The translations under genes were made by a program, and so were the position numbers. Below, one piece after another: positions 33,280-42,132 of a stretch of 64,000 nt of DNA. Origin of the DNA: Gracilimonas sp. GTDB lineage: Bacteria; Bacteroidota; Rhodothermia; Balneolales; Balneolaceae. The notes beneath the pieces were generated by a model. It worked only from the letters and a program-made list of their open reading frames with translations. It did not search any database and was not told the origin of the DNA. The stretch is taken from positions 227,326-291,325 of the forward strand of contig NZ_JAVJQO010000003.1 in NCBI RefSeq assembly GCF_040218225.1, given 5' to 3'. Numbering within the stretch: the first letter of the stretch is position 1; each line of letters starts with the position of its first letter.

Positions 33280-33779
33280 GCAGTACTCCTTTTCTCAGTA
33301 AAACGATCAGCCATAACCAACGTATTTTGTTATAAGTAATCGTGCCTGTTCTTCTTGAATTATTTGTCGTGAATAGGATATACAGCTATAGGAACCCTGG
33401 TACCTGTAACTAAAAGCCTAACAGTTATTTGATATCCAAACCTATCGCTGATATTCTGCTACAAAGAGTAGGCTGGGAGTAAATTGTTACACTTTTATTT
33501 TCCAGCTGTTTTTTAATGGTTTAGGGGTGCCTTGAAGTACTGAAAAAGATTTAGGTTGATTTAAAACCCCGGAAATGAGTACGAACTTTTATCTCGAAAA
33601 GAGTATCAAGCTTTTTTGATCTTCTAGAAAGTTTTAAGAAAACGTCTGCATAAAAATATTCTTTCCATGAAATGAAAATTTTGAATTATCTAGACAGAAA
33701 TTTCAATTCCCGAACTTCTCTTTTTAAATTCCTGTTAAAGAGACTGAAAAGCGCTTCCAAAAAATCGTATATTTACCTC
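33280..33779. promoter_or_regulatory. Divergent promoter region between the PAS kinase and the paa operon
   Basis: A 500-bp AT-rich spacer with no credible gene. It must hold the kinase promoter and the paa promoter. The only motif I can name is AAAAGCGCTTCCA at 33747-33759, shared with the hppD upstream region. No Rho-independent terminator or riboswitch fold was recognised. Confidence 0.6.
33747..33759. promoter_or_regulatory. AAAAGCGCTTCCA motif upstream of paaA
   Basis: Identical in 13 bases to the motif upstream of hppD and centred on the palindrome AAGCGCTT. It ends 21 bp before the paaA start, a position suited to a repressor. Confidence 0.35.
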
Positions 33780-34724
33780 ATGGAAAACCAAGAAAAGTTA
33801 GACGAATTTCAAGCCCGTATTGACGCGGGAGAAAAAATAGAACCCAAAGATTGGATGCCGGAACGGTATCGCCAGCAGTTAATCAGGATGATGAGCCAGC
33901 ACGCTCACTCCGAAATTGTGGGCATGTTGCCGGAAGGAAACTGGATCGAAAGAGCTCCTTCTTTAAAGAGGAAACTTGTGCTCCTGGCCAAGGTTCAGGA
34001 TGAAGCCGGTCACGGACTTTATCTATATAGTGCTACCGAAACGCTGGGTATTGATCGCAGCGAACTGGTTGACCAGTACTTATACGGCAGTGCCAAGTAC
34101 TCCAGCATATTCAATTACCCTACCATGACTTATGCTGATATTTGTGCTATTGGCTGGTTGGTGGACGGAGCGGCTATTGTAAACCAAACCATGCTGGCCC
34201 GTTCTTCCTACGGTCCTTATTCCCGCGCTAATGTTCGTATTTGTAAGGAAGAAAGCTTCCACAAAAAGCAGGGATATGAAATGCTCGCCAAGATGGCGGA
34301 CGGAACTCCTGAGCAGCAAAAAATGGCTCAGGATTCAGTGAACCGCTGGTGGTGGCCAAGCCTTATGATGTTTGGACCGCACGATTCAGATTCTCCAAAT
34401 AGTGCAGAACTCATTAAATGGCAGGTGAAGCTTAAAACCAATGACGAACTTCGCCAGCATTTTGTTGACCGCATGGTGATGGAAGCCGAAGCCATTGGTG
34501 TTAGCCTTCCCGATCCGGATTTGGAATACAATGAAGAAACAGGACACTGGGATTTTGGTGACATCCCCTGGGATGAATTCTGGAACGTAGTGAAAGGCAA
34601 TGGCGTCATGAACCGGGAGCGTATGAAAGCCCGCCGCAATGCTCATGAAAATGGCGAATGGGTTCGGGAGGCGGCGACTGAATATGCCCGCAAGCAGAAA
34701 CTGAGCCAGGAAAAGGCATCGTAA
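33780..34724 (+). CDS. paaA: Phenylacetyl-CoA epoxidase catalytic subunit PaaA
   Basis: 314 residues from the ATG at 33780 ([20 protein letters not shown]). The frame is open 36 codons further upstream, but that part has no family match. PaaA is the diiron monooxygenase subunit that epoxidises the ring of phenylacetyl-CoA. Ferritin-like diiron motifs are visible as [14 protein letters not shown] and [12 protein letters not shown]. It heads the plus-strand paa operon. A REP-like element separates it from paaB, so it may be regulated or processed apart from the rest. Length is normal for the family. Confidence 0.94.
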   Translation: MENQEKLDEFQARIDAGEKIEPKDWMPERYRQQLIRMMSQHAHSEIVGMLPEGNWIERAPSLKRKLVLLAKVQDEAGHGLYLYSATETLGIDRSELVDQYLYGSAKYSSIFNYPTMTYADICAIGWLVDGAAIVNQTMLARSSYGPYSRANVRICKEESFHKKQGYEMLAKMADGTPEQQKMAQDSVNRWWWPSLMMFGPHDSDSPNSAELIKWQVKLKTNDELRQHFVDRMVMEAEAIGVSLPDPDLEYNEETGHWDFGDIPWDEFWNVVKGNGVMNRERMKARRNAHENGEWVREAATEYARKQKLSQEKAS

Positions 34725-34733
34725 TCTAATAAA

Positions 34734-34815
34734 GTCATTCAGAGCGAAAGCGAAGAATCTTCACAATTTATATACGCTCATTATGAAGATCCTTCGGCAG
34801 CAGCCTCAGGATGAC
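34734..34815. repeat. REP-like palindrome between paaA and paaB
   Basis: An 82-bp element with inverted ends GTCATTCAGAGCGA...GGATGAC and an inner GAAGAATCTTC/GAAGATCCTTC pair. The GTCATTC...GAATGAC type of repeat is frequent in Bacteroidota-like genomes. Placed inside an operon, its RNA hairpin could affect relative levels of paaA and paaB. Confidence 0.65.
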
Positions 34816-34845
34816 ATTTCTTTTGAATGATAATCAACAAATTTA

Positions 34846-35148
34846 ATGTCCGAAGAAAAGAACAAAGACAATTGGCCTCTCTGGGAGGTTTTCACACAGC
34901 CCAAATCAGGTAAACCACATGAACATGCCGGCAGCCTTCATGCCCCGGATAAAGAAATGGCTCTCCAAAATGCGAGAGACACTTACGCCCGCAGAAATGA
35001 GGGTGTCAGCATTTGGGTGGTTGAATCGAAATATATAACCGCATCCACACCGGAAGATATGGGGCCTTTTTTCGACCCGGCAAATGACAAGCCATACCGA
35101 CATCCACAATTTTACAGTGTACCACGAGCCGTTAAGAAAAGATCATGA
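34846..35148 (+). CDS. paaB: Phenylacetyl-CoA epoxidase subunit PaaB
   Basis: A 100-residue subunit with the family opening NWPLWEVFTQPKSGKPHEHA and the typical LHAPDKEMALQNARDTYARR. PaaB is small and has no catalytic site; it bridges PaaAC heterodimers in the epoxidase complex. Its stop overlaps the paaC start by four bases, giving translational coupling. Length is close to the usual 95 residues. Confidence 0.93.
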   Translation: MSEEKNKDNWPLWEVFTQPKSGKPHEHAGSLHAPDKEMALQNARDTYARRNEGVSIWVVESKYITASTPEDMGPFFDPANDKPYRHPQFYSVPRAVKKRS

Positions 35149-35930
35149 GTACAGCTACAAAAGAATTGATAAAAAAAGACGCGTTTTTGACCTATCTGCT
35201 GAGATTGGCAGATGACCGCCTCATTCTGGGACAGCGTAATGCTGAATGGTGCGGACATGGCCCTCAGCTGGAAGAGGATTTAGCACTCGCTAATATCTCT
35301 TTAGATCTTATTGGACATGCTACTGCTTTATACGAATACGCAGCGAAAATTGAGGACGAAGGTCATGATGAAGATTACTTTGCCTTCTTCAGGGATGACC
35401 GTGATTTCACCAACCTCCAGCTTTGCGAACTTCCAAAAGGTGATTTTGGCTTCACCATAGCCCGGCAATTTTTATTCAGCGCCTTCAGTTATTTCCAATA
35501 CGAACGACTGAAAGAAGCTAAAGACGAGCAATTCGCAGGTATGATCAACAAGCACCTGAAAGAAATTAAATACCACCTCCGCCACAGCCGGGAATGGGTT
35601 TTACGCTTGGGAGATGGAACCGAGGAAAGTCACAATCGCATTCAGGAATCCTTTGATGAACTCTGGATGTACATCGACGAGCTCTTTTATATGGATGAAA
35701 TTGATGAGTTTTTGATCGATAAAGGCATCGCAATTGATTCCTCTGAATTCAAAGATGAATGGAAGAAATTGGTTGAAGAAACGTTAACTGAAGCGACACT
35801 CACGGTTCCCGATTGGGATCAATTTATGATGACCGGCAGCCGTAAAGGTATTCATACCGAGCATTTAGGTCATATGTTGGCTCAAATGCAATTTTTACGG
35901 CGTTCGCATCCCGATGCAGAGTGGAAATAG
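35145..35930 (+). CDS. paaC: Phenylacetyl-CoA epoxidase structural subunit PaaC
   Basis: 261 residues with a ferritin-like fold but a degenerate metal site, as in known PaaC. Blocks are LRLADDRLILGQRNAEWCGH, then GPQLEEDLALANISLDLIGH, EIKYHLRHSREWVLRLGDG and a C-terminal HTEHLGHMLAQMQFL. It forms the stable core dimer with PaaA. The ATG overlaps the paaB stop. An inverted repeat GTATTGAG/CTCAATAC (35944-35951 and 35972-35979) lies in the 83-bp gap before paaD. Confidence 0.93.
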   Translation: MSTATKELIKKDAFLTYLLRLADDRLILGQRNAEWCGHGPQLEEDLALANISLDLIGHATALYEYAAKIEDEGHDEDYFAFFRDDRDFTNLQLCELPKGDFGFTIARQFLFSAFSYFQYERLKEAKDEQFAGMINKHLKEIKYHLRHSREWVLRLGDGTEESHNRIQESFDELWMYIDELFYMDEIDEFLIDKGIAIDSSEFKDEWKKLVEETLTEATLTVPDWDQFMMTGSRKGIHTEHLGHMLAQMQFLRRSHPDAEWK

Positions 35931-36013
35931 TTTACGGTATTTAGTATTGAGATTTTCCATCCTCAAAATCACTCAATACCAATTACCCAAAATTCCCTGC
36001 TAAATACTTACAA

Positions 36014-36523
36014 ATGTCAACAATACAGCTACATACCGAAGAGCAGATTTGGGATTACCTCAAAGAGGTAACAGATCCCGAAATACCGGTATTAAACATC
36101 GTAGAGATGGGAATTGCCCGTAAAGTTGAGGTTGGTGAAAATGGTAATATTCTGGTAAAAATTACCCCAACCTATTCTGGTTGTCCGGCTATGAATGCCA
36201 TCGAAAAGCTGGTAAATGAAAAGCTGGAAGAACGGGGTGTTGAAGATTTTTCGGTTAAGCTCGACTTTGCAGAAACCTGGACCACCGACTGGATGACAGA
36301 GGAAGCCAAAGCCAAGCTTAAGGATTACGGCATTGCACCTCCTGAAAAGTCGGAAGAGGAAGATGACTTCCTCAAAAACCTGTCGAGCACAAAGATTGTA
36401 CCCTGCCCTTTTTGTGATTCATTTGAAACCAAATTAGTGAGTCAATTTGGCTCTACTGCATGTAAGTCACAATATTTTTGCAATAATTGTGACCAACCTT
36501 TCGAGCATTTTAAATGTATATAA
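36014..36523 (+). CDS. paaD: PaaD, Fe-S assembly factor of the epoxidase
   Basis: 169 residues. The N-terminal MIP18/DUF59 domain (about 8-100) contains TDPEIPVLNIVEMGIARKV and TPTYSGCPAM with the conserved Cys. The C-terminal zinc ribbon has four Cys in two pairs (CPFC and CNNC), plus further Cys at CK and KC near the end. PaaD is thought to help put the Fe-S or diiron centre into the epoxidase system. In Escherichia coli paaD is followed by paaE, the reductase; here it is followed by paaG. Confidence 0.9.
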   Translation: MSTIQLHTEEQIWDYLKEVTDPEIPVLNIVEMGIARKVEVGENGNILVKITPTYSGCPAMNAIEKLVNEKLEERGVEDFSVKLDFAETWTTDWMTEEAKAKLKDYGIAPPEKSEEEDDFLKNLSSTKIVPCPFCDSFETKLVSQFGSTACKSQYFCNNCDQPFEHFKCI

Positions 36524-36603
36524 GATCACAGACTTTTGTGATTGCCTTCCTTTCTCTACATTTACTTAGTTCATAATCCTTCAAACTTTTAATTTTCAAG
36601 CCT

Positions 36604-37383
36604 GTGATCACAACTAACCTAACTGATGGCGTTTTCACTATCACCCTAAACCGTCCTGACAAACTTAATAGCTTTATCTTTGAAATGGCCAGTGAGTTGA
36701 AAGAAGCTCTCCACCGGGCCGAGTCAGACGATAATGTGCGTTGTGTTCTGCTAACGGGAGAAGGTCGTGCTTTCTGTGCCGGGCAGGATCTGGCAGAGGC
36801 TACCGAAGTTTCTGACGATCCGGAAAGAGACCTCAGCGAAATTGTCCATCACACCTACATTCCTATTATCAAGGGAATTCGAAAGCTTGAAAAGCCGGTC
36901 GTTTGCGCTGTAAACGGAACAGCCGCCGGAGCCGGAGCCAATATTGCTCTTGCCTGTGATATTGTAATTGCCAGTGAAGAAGCCAAATTCATACAGTCCT
37001 TTTCTCAAATTGGGTTGATACCGGATAGCGGAGGCACCTACATCTTGCCCCGGTTAATCGGTCTGGCCCGAGCTACGGCCCTCACTTTTTTGGGAGAAAA
37101 AGTATCAGCTAAAGAAGCCGTTGAAATGGGGATGATCTGGAAAGCATTTCCAGCCAACCAGTTTATGGACGAAGCAAAAGCTATTACCTCCAAATTGGCG
37201 AAAATGCCAACTAAAGGATTTGGGCTAACTAAACGCGGATTTAACGCCGGATTCGCTAACGACCTTGAAATCCAGATGAAGCTGGAAGCCAACCTGCAGG
37301 CTGAAGCTGGTGAAACTTACGATTACAGTGAGGGAGTCAAAGCCTTTATGGAAAAACGTAAACCGGAGTTCAAGGGCAAATAG
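36604..37383 (+). CDS. paaG: Ring-opening isomerase PaaG (enoyl-CoA hydratase/isomerase family)
   Basis: A 259-residue crotonase-fold protein starting at a GTG. The oxyanion-hole parts are AFCAGQDLAEA and NGTAAGAGANIALACDI. The usual hydratase glutamates are replaced and the PaaG-type catalytic Asp is present in LIPDSGGTYILPRLIG. It isomerises the epoxide product to the oxepin-CoA. The order paaD-paaG and the DSGGT signature support PaaG over PaaF. Confidence 0.88.
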   Translation: MITTNLTDGVFTITLNRPDKLNSFIFEMASELKEALHRAESDDNVRCVLLTGEGRAFCAGQDLAEATEVSDDPERDLSEIVHHTYIPIIKGIRKLEKPVVCAVNGTAAGAGANIALACDIVIASEEAKFIQSFSQIGLIPDSGGTYILPRLIGLARATALTFLGEKVSAKEAVEMGMIWKAFPANQFMDEAKAITSKLAKMPTKGFGLTKRGFNAGFANDLEIQMKLEANLQAEAGETYDYSEGVKAFMEKRKPEFKGK

Positions 37384-37390
37384 TCTAAAC

Positions 37391-38347
37391 ATGAAAAGCT
37401 TTTTAAAGACCCTCTCTATTAATGCTGTTTTACTTGTAATATTATTCGGAATTATAGAGCTCTCTGTTCGAATATTTATCCCTCAGATTCAACCTCCCAC
37501 CACTGATGATAAACTGATCAAAGAAAATGTCTATGGCTCAACCTTTGGCTTGAAACCAAATGTAAAAGCCAGAAGCATGGGTCACTATTTCGAAACCGAT
37601 AGCCTGGGTTTTTGGAAGTACCCTCGTAACAATGAGAGCTCTGCGGGCTGGTTGCTTCTTGGAGATTCGGTTACAATGGGTATGGGAGTTGATCAAGACT
37701 CAACTTATGCAGGACAACTAGCTTTTGCCTTTGACAGCCTACATATCATTAATCCATCACTACTTGGATATGCTTCAGACGACTATGCCAATATTTTTTC
37801 GCGGCTGTCTGGAAATGAAAGTCTCAACATAAACAGAGTTACGCTTTTCTGGTGCCTGAATGATATTTATTCCAAGAATATAGCGGTGGAAGGGCCAAAG
37901 GGCCTTAGGGGAATGGGACAGTTTCTTTCCAACTTTATTTACAATCACATTTATACTTATCAATGGTTGAAAAAAATAATATTCGACCGTCCGAAAACAT
38001 ATTTCTTATACGATAAACAGTTTTACTCATCCGAGAATGAGCAATTTGAAAACGCTATTCGTAATCTAATTGAAATCAAAAACACTGCAGATTCCCTTGA
38101 TATTCGATTTGATGTAATAATCATGCCATACGAATATCAGTTTAGAAGTAATGACACTTCCCCACAAAATCACCTAATGGAAGCTTTAAGTGAAAAAAAT
38201 ATTCGGTTTCTAAGTCTTTTCGAAATCCTGAATACGAATTCCAACTCATCAGAAAACCTGTATTTATATGGAGATGGAATTCATTACTCAAAGTTGGGCC
38301 ACCGGATGGTTTTTGAACAATTAAAATCATATTACAATGAAAATTGA
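37391..38347 (+). CDS. SGNH/GDSL-type hydrolase, signal-anchored passenger in the paa operon
   Basis: 318 residues from the ATG at 37391, seven bases after paaG; an upstream open frame inside paaG is ignored. One N-terminal hydrophobic segment (about 8-27) acts as anchor or signal. Block I is LLLGDSVTMGMG with Ser93, block III includes CLNDIY, and block V is YGDGIHYSKLGH with Asp295 and His298, so the catalytic triad is complete. It is an esterase or acyl/acetyl hydrolase outside the cytoplasm; the substrate is unknown. It has no known part in phenylacetate breakdown. It overlaps the next gene by 11 bases. Confidence 0.8.
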   Translation: MKSFLKTLSINAVLLVILFGIIELSVRIFIPQIQPPTTDDKLIKENVYGSTFGLKPNVKARSMGHYFETDSLGFWKYPRNNESSAGWLLLGDSVTMGMGVDQDSTYAGQLAFAFDSLHIINPSLLGYASDDYANIFSRLSGNESLNINRVTLFWCLNDIYSKNIAVEGPKGLRGMGQFLSNFIYNHIYTYQWLKKIIFDRPKTYFLYDKQFYSSENEQFENAIRNLIEIKNTADSLDIRFDVIIMPYEYQFRSNDTSPQNHLMEALSEKNIRFLSLFEILNTNSNSSENLYLYGDGIHYSKLGHRMVFEQLKSYYNEN

Positions 38348-38726
38348 ACTCAATTTTAACCTTAGAATATTACTCATCCTCGAAGAAATTTTACTATTCA
38401 CAGGTTCAGTAATTCTTTTTGGCTTGATTACCGGGTATACCTGGTGGATGTACGCCTTATTATTTTTTCTGCCTGACGTTTCCTTTGCCGCTTATCTCAT
38501 TAACACTAAAACCGGAGCCTTTTTCTACAATCTGCTTCATCACAAAGGAGTAATGATTAGCTTAATTCTGCTTGGCTATTTTGCACAGCTTCCCATGCTG
38601 GTAGCGATTGGCATTGTATTTCTGGGACACTCAGCTTTTGATCGCATCTTCGGGTATGGATTAAAATTCGGAGACGACTTCAAACACACGCACCTTGGGT
38701 ACCTGAATCAGGATAAAAACACATAA
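38337..38726 (+). CDS. DUF4260-family membrane protein
   Basis: A 129-residue protein with three to four membrane helices (about 8-30, 34-52, 70-90 and 92-110). The family ends FDRIFGYGLKFGDDFKHTHLG, which is diagnostic for DUF4260. No function is known. The start codon lies within the last codons of the SGNH gene, with an 11-base overlap in another frame, so the two are translated together. It is a passenger in the catabolic operon, possibly reflecting insertion of a two-gene unit. Confidence 0.8.
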   Translation: MKIELNFNLRILLILEEILLFTGSVILFGLITGYTWWMYALLFFLPDVSFAAYLINTKTGAFFYNLLHHKGVMISLILLGYFAQLPMLVAIGIVFLGHSAFDRIFGYGLKFGDDFKHTHLGYLNQDKNT

Positions 38727-38814
38727 CGTTAAAGTGTGAAATTTGAACTGTATTCCGCCTCAGATTCCTTATCTTGGAAGCGATTTTTCAGACGATTAAA
38801 CACGATATTTACTT

Positions 38815-39990
38815 ATGATTAAAAACGATGCAAAGATCGGCGTAGTTGGCGCCGGAACTATGGGAACGGGAATTGCTCAGGTTGCAGCTACTCAGGGTCA
38901 TCAGGTGTATTTGTATGATGCGTATCCCGAACAGCTTGAAAAATCAAAAGCCGGCCTCGAAAGCATCCTCGCCCGGCAGGTCGAAAAAGAACGCATGACT
39001 CAGGATGAAATAGACGGGATACTTAACCGCATCGAGTTTGTAGATAATATCACCAAGTTTGGGGAATGCGGTTTCGTGATAGAAGCAATTCTTGAAGACC
39101 TTGATGTCAAGAAAGATACTTTTTCCCGAATTGAAGGCATTGTATCCAAGGATTGTGTGCTGGCATCCAACACTTCTTCTCTCTCCATTGCAGCTATTTC
39201 ATCAGCCCTGAAAAAACCGGAACGGTTTTTAGGAGTTCATTTTTTCAATCCGGCTCCGCTCATGAAATTGGTTGAGATTATACCTGGCATTGCTACCGAT
39301 GATGAGGTTTTTAAATCAACCAAGAATTTTATCAAAAGCTGGGATAAAATTACGGTCTCTGGCAAGGATACTCCCGGTTTTATTGTGAACCGGGTTGCCC
39401 GCCCATTCTACGGAGAAGCTCTCAGAATCTATGAAGAAGGAATTGCTGATGCTGCAACAATCGACTGGGCTATGAAAGAAATTGGCGGCTTTCGAATGGG
39501 GCCATTTGAGTTAATGGACTTAATCGGACATGATGTAAATTATGAAGTCACCTGCTCGGTATTTGAGGCCTTCTACTACGATCCACGCTTCAAACCATCC
39601 TTTGCACAAAAAAGAATGGTGGAAGCTGGCTGGCTGGGAAGAAAATCAGGCCGGGGCTTTTACAATTATCGCGACGGAGCCAAAAACCCGGAGCCAAAAA
39701 AAGACAGAGAGCTCGGGGAAACTATTTTTGATCGTATTCTAACCATGCTGATTAATGAAGCCTGCGATGCCGTGTTTATGAATATTGCCTCCGTGGAGGA
39801 TGTTGACCTAGCTATGCAAAACGGGGTTAATTATCCAAAAGGGTTGCTAAAGTGGGCCGATGAAATCGGATTAAAAAATGTACTGGACAGGATGACGGCG
39901 CTCCAGGTTGAATACCGGGAAGATCGCTATCGCCCAAATCCGCTGTTGAAGAAAAAAGTAGCCGATCAGGAAAGTTTTTATAAGGAATAG
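38815..39990 (+). CDS. paaH: 3-hydroxyacyl-CoA dehydrogenase PaaH
   Basis: 391 residues. The NAD-binding Rossmann motif is GVVGAGTMGTGIAQVAATQG near the start. It is followed by the catalytic His region ERFLGVHFFNPAPLMKLVEI and two C-terminal dimerisation domains, the second with GVNYPKGLLKWADE. It oxidises 3-hydroxyadipyl-CoA to 3-oxoadipyl-CoA in the cytoplasm, in the beta-oxidation part of the pathway. It is shorter than Escherichia coli PaaH (about 475), but both C-terminal repeats appear present. It is separated from paaI by nine bases. Confidence 0.88.
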   Translation: MIKNDAKIGVVGAGTMGTGIAQVAATQGHQVYLYDAYPEQLEKSKAGLESILARQVEKERMTQDEIDGILNRIEFVDNITKFGECGFVIEAILEDLDVKKDTFSRIEGIVSKDCVLASNTSSLSIAAISSALKKPERFLGVHFFNPAPLMKLVEIIPGIATDDEVFKSTKNFIKSWDKITVSGKDTPGFIVNRVARPFYGEALRIYEEGIADAATIDWAMKEIGGFRMGPFELMDLIGHDVNYEVTCSVFEAFYYDPRFKPSFAQKRMVEAGWLGRKSGRGFYNYRDGAKNPEPKKDRELGETIFDRILTMLINEACDAVFMNIASVEDVDLAMQNGVNYPKGLLKWADEIGLKNVLDRMTALQVEYREDRYRPNPLLKKKVADQESFYKE

Positions 39991-39999
39991 CTGACAGCT

Positions 40000-40416
40000 A
40001 TGAGTAAAGAAATCAATCCCGTAATAGAAAAAATGCTTTCTAACGACCCATTCTCGCAATGGATGGGCGTGGAAGTATTGGAATCTGACCCCGGATATTG
40101 CAGAATCTCGATAAAAATCCGTGAGGAGATGACCAATGGGTTCGGAGTTTGTCACGGCGGAATCACTTTTTCCCTGGCCGACAGTGCCCTCGCCTTTGCT
40201 TCCAATTCACACAGCTCGATTTCATTAGCTCTTGAGAACAATATAAACTTTACGAAAAAAGTATCGGTTGGTGATGTACTGGTTGCTGAAACTGAAGAAC
40301 TCCAGAATGGACGAACCATTGGCGTTTATAAAGTAAAAGTGACTAATCAAAACGAAGAGCTAGTTGCTGAATTTCGTGGCACTGTTTACCGAACAGGAAA
40401 GCAGCATAGTACTTAG
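40000..40416 (+). CDS. paaI: Hotdog-fold thioesterase PaaI
   Basis: A 138-residue hotdog thioesterase with the PaaI signature NGFGVCHGGITFSLADSALAFASN and the strand pair AETEELQNGRTIGVYKVKV. The catalytic Asp of the LADSA helix and the HGG loop are intact. It hydrolyses ring-hydroxylated or stalled phenylacetyl-CoA derivatives, freeing CoA as a rescue step. It is nine bases after paaH. Confidence 0.88.
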   Translation: MSKEINPVIEKMLSNDPFSQWMGVEVLESDPGYCRISIKIREEMTNGFGVCHGGITFSLADSALAFASNSHSSISLALENNINFTKKVSVGDVLVAETEELQNGRTIGVYKVKVTNQNEELVAEFRGTVYRTGKQHST

Positions 40417-40448
40417 TATTGAGACAATAGTATTTAGTATTTTTATAT

Positions 40449-40799
40449 ATGCATCAATTCAAAGAATTATCAGTTTGGAATAAAGCAGTAGATCTTGCCA
40501 CTGATGTCTACTCATATACAAAGAACTTTCCTTCAGAGGAAAAATATGGGCTTACTTCACAAATCAGAAGAAGTGTAGTTTCAATAAGTTCGAACATTGC
40601 AGAAGGTGCCGGAAGGAAATCTAAAAAAGAATTCAAACACTTCCTGAATATTGCTTATGGTTCGGGATCTGAATTAGAAACTCAGCTTTTGATAGCAAGA
40701 AACTTAGGATTTATAAATAACGAAAATTATGAGGCTCTATCTGAAATGATTACCGAAATACAGAAGATGATTTATTCGCTATCTAATTCATTAAAGTAG
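40449..40799 (+). CDS. Four-helix-bundle protein (IVP/S23-like), copy 1
   Basis: A 116-residue all-helical protein of the family first seen as 23S rRNA intervening-sequence proteins (PF05635). Family marks are ELSVWNKAVDLATDVYSYTK, FPSEEKYGLTSQIRRSVVSI and SSNIAEGAGRKSKKEFKHFL. Function is unknown; relatives include Avd accessory proteins of diversity-generating retroelements, but no reverse transcriptase or template repeat is in the window. It sits between paaI and paaJ, flanked by TTAGTATTG-rich spacers that look like inserted material. Confidence 0.85.
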   Translation: MHQFKELSVWNKAVDLATDVYSYTKNFPSEEKYGLTSQIRRSVVSISSNIAEGAGRKSKKEFKHFLNIAYGSGSELETQLLIARNLGFINNENYEALSEMITEIQKMIYSLSNSLK

Positions 40800-40832
40800 A
40801 GACTTAATACTAATTACTATTATCTAAGTACT

Positions 40833-42038
40833 ATGGATGCATACATTATTGACGGAATCCGAACACCTATAGGAAAACTTAAAGGATCTCTCTCCTCAAT
40901 CCGGGCAGACGATCTCGCGGCAATCCCAATCAAAGAACTCATAAAACGTAATCCGGAAGTTGACCTGAAAGCAATTGAGGATGTGATTCTGGGATGTGCT
41001 AACCAGGCCGGTGAAGACAACCGGAATGTGGCCCGAATGGCTTCTCTGTTAGCTGGAATACCAGTCTCGGTACCCGGTGAAACGGTAAACCGGTTATGTG
41101 CTTCAGGAATGAGCGCGACTGTGAAAGCCTACCATGCCATCAAAGCCGGCGAGGGAGATGTATTCATCACTGGTGGCGTGGAGCACATGACCCGCGGCCC
41201 CATTGTGCTTGGAAAGGGATCATCCCCCTACTCAGGAACTACCGAAATGCACGATTCTACTTTTGGCTGGCGCTTCATCAACCCAAAAATGGAAGAAATG
41301 TATGGGACGGACGGCATGGGAACGACAGCTGAAAATGTAGTAGAAATGCATAAGATCAGCAGAGAAGACCAGGATAAGTTTGCATCCTGGAGTCAGCAGA
41401 AAGCTGGAGCGGCCCGGGATTCCGGCCGACTGGCTAAAGAAATCGTACCCGTTGAAATTCCCCGCCGAAAAAGAGATCCTATCCTTTTCGAACACGATGA
41501 ATTCATGCGTCCTGATACCACTCCTGAAGTGTTGTCAAAATTGTCACCAGCATTCAAAAAGAATGGCTCCGTAACTGCAGGAAATGCCTCTGGATTAAAT
41601 GATGGGGCCGGAGCTTTGTTAGTAGCATCTGATAAAGCCATAAAAGATTTCAGCCTAAAACCCAAAGCTCGCATTGTAGCTCATGCAGTTTCCGGAATTG
41701 AACCCCGAATTATGGGATTAGGTCCGGTTGAAGCAGCTCAAAAGGTTTTAAAACGGGCTGGTATGAAACTGGATGACATGCACATCATTGAACTGAATGA
41801 AGCTTTTGCGGGGCAATCTTTGGGTGTAACCCGAATGCTGGAAATGGATGATAACGATCCACGACTAAACCCAAACGGCGGAGCGATTGCTTTGGGACAT
41901 CCACTGGGAATGACCGGTCAACGATTATTGCAAACAGCCACTGTTGAGCTTCACGAGAAAGACTCTAACAAATATGCACTTTGTATGTTGTGCGTGGGAG
42001 TTGGACAAGGAATGGCTGTCATCCTGGAGAAAACATAG
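40833..42038 (+). CDS. paaJ: 3-oxoadipyl-CoA / 3-oxo-5,6-dehydrosuberyl-CoA thiolase
   Basis: A 401-residue thiolase. The nucleophile Cys89 sits in RLCASGMSATVKA, His356 in GGAIALGHPLGMTG and the acid/base Cys387 in CMLCVGVGQG. It cleaves 3-oxoacyl-CoA with CoA to release acetyl-CoA and succinyl-CoA, ending phenylacetate degradation. pcaF-type enzymes share these features; context favours PaaJ. Confidence 0.9.
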   Translation: MDAYIIDGIRTPIGKLKGSLSSIRADDLAAIPIKELIKRNPEVDLKAIEDVILGCANQAGEDNRNVARMASLLAGIPVSVPGETVNRLCASGMSATVKAYHAIKAGEGDVFITGGVEHMTRGPIVLGKGSSPYSGTTEMHDSTFGWRFINPKMEEMYGTDGMGTTAENVVEMHKISREDQDKFASWSQQKAGAARDSGRLAKEIVPVEIPRRKRDPILFEHDEFMRPDTTPEVLSKLSPAFKKNGSVTAGNASGLNDGAGALLVASDKAIKDFSLKPKARIVAHAVSGIEPRIMGLGPVEAAQKVLKRAGMKLDDMHIIELNEAFAGQSLGVTRMLEMDDNDPRLNPNGGAIALGHPLGMTGQRLLQTATVELHEKDSNKYALCMLCVGVGQGMAVILEKT

Positions 42039-42043
42039 TAATT

Positions 42044-42116
42044 AACCGCAAAATCCGCGGAGATCTCGCAAAGAACGCTAAGTATTTTCTTTGTGACCTT
42101 AGCGCTCTCTGCGGTT
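42044..42116. repeat. Palindromic element between paaJ and paaY
   Basis: A 73-bp inverted repeat with outer arms AACCGCA and TGCGGTT and inner arms CGCTAAG and CTTAGCG. It fills most of the 94-bp gap. A REP-like class different from the GTCAT-ended elements. Confidence 0.65.
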
Positions 42117-42132
42117 CACTAAATACTCAATT

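Noticed and set aside
33672-33779. 36-codon N-terminal extension of PaaA
   Set aside because: Basic, AT-rich sequence without family match; the usual PaaA start ([11 protein letters not shown]) is at 33780.
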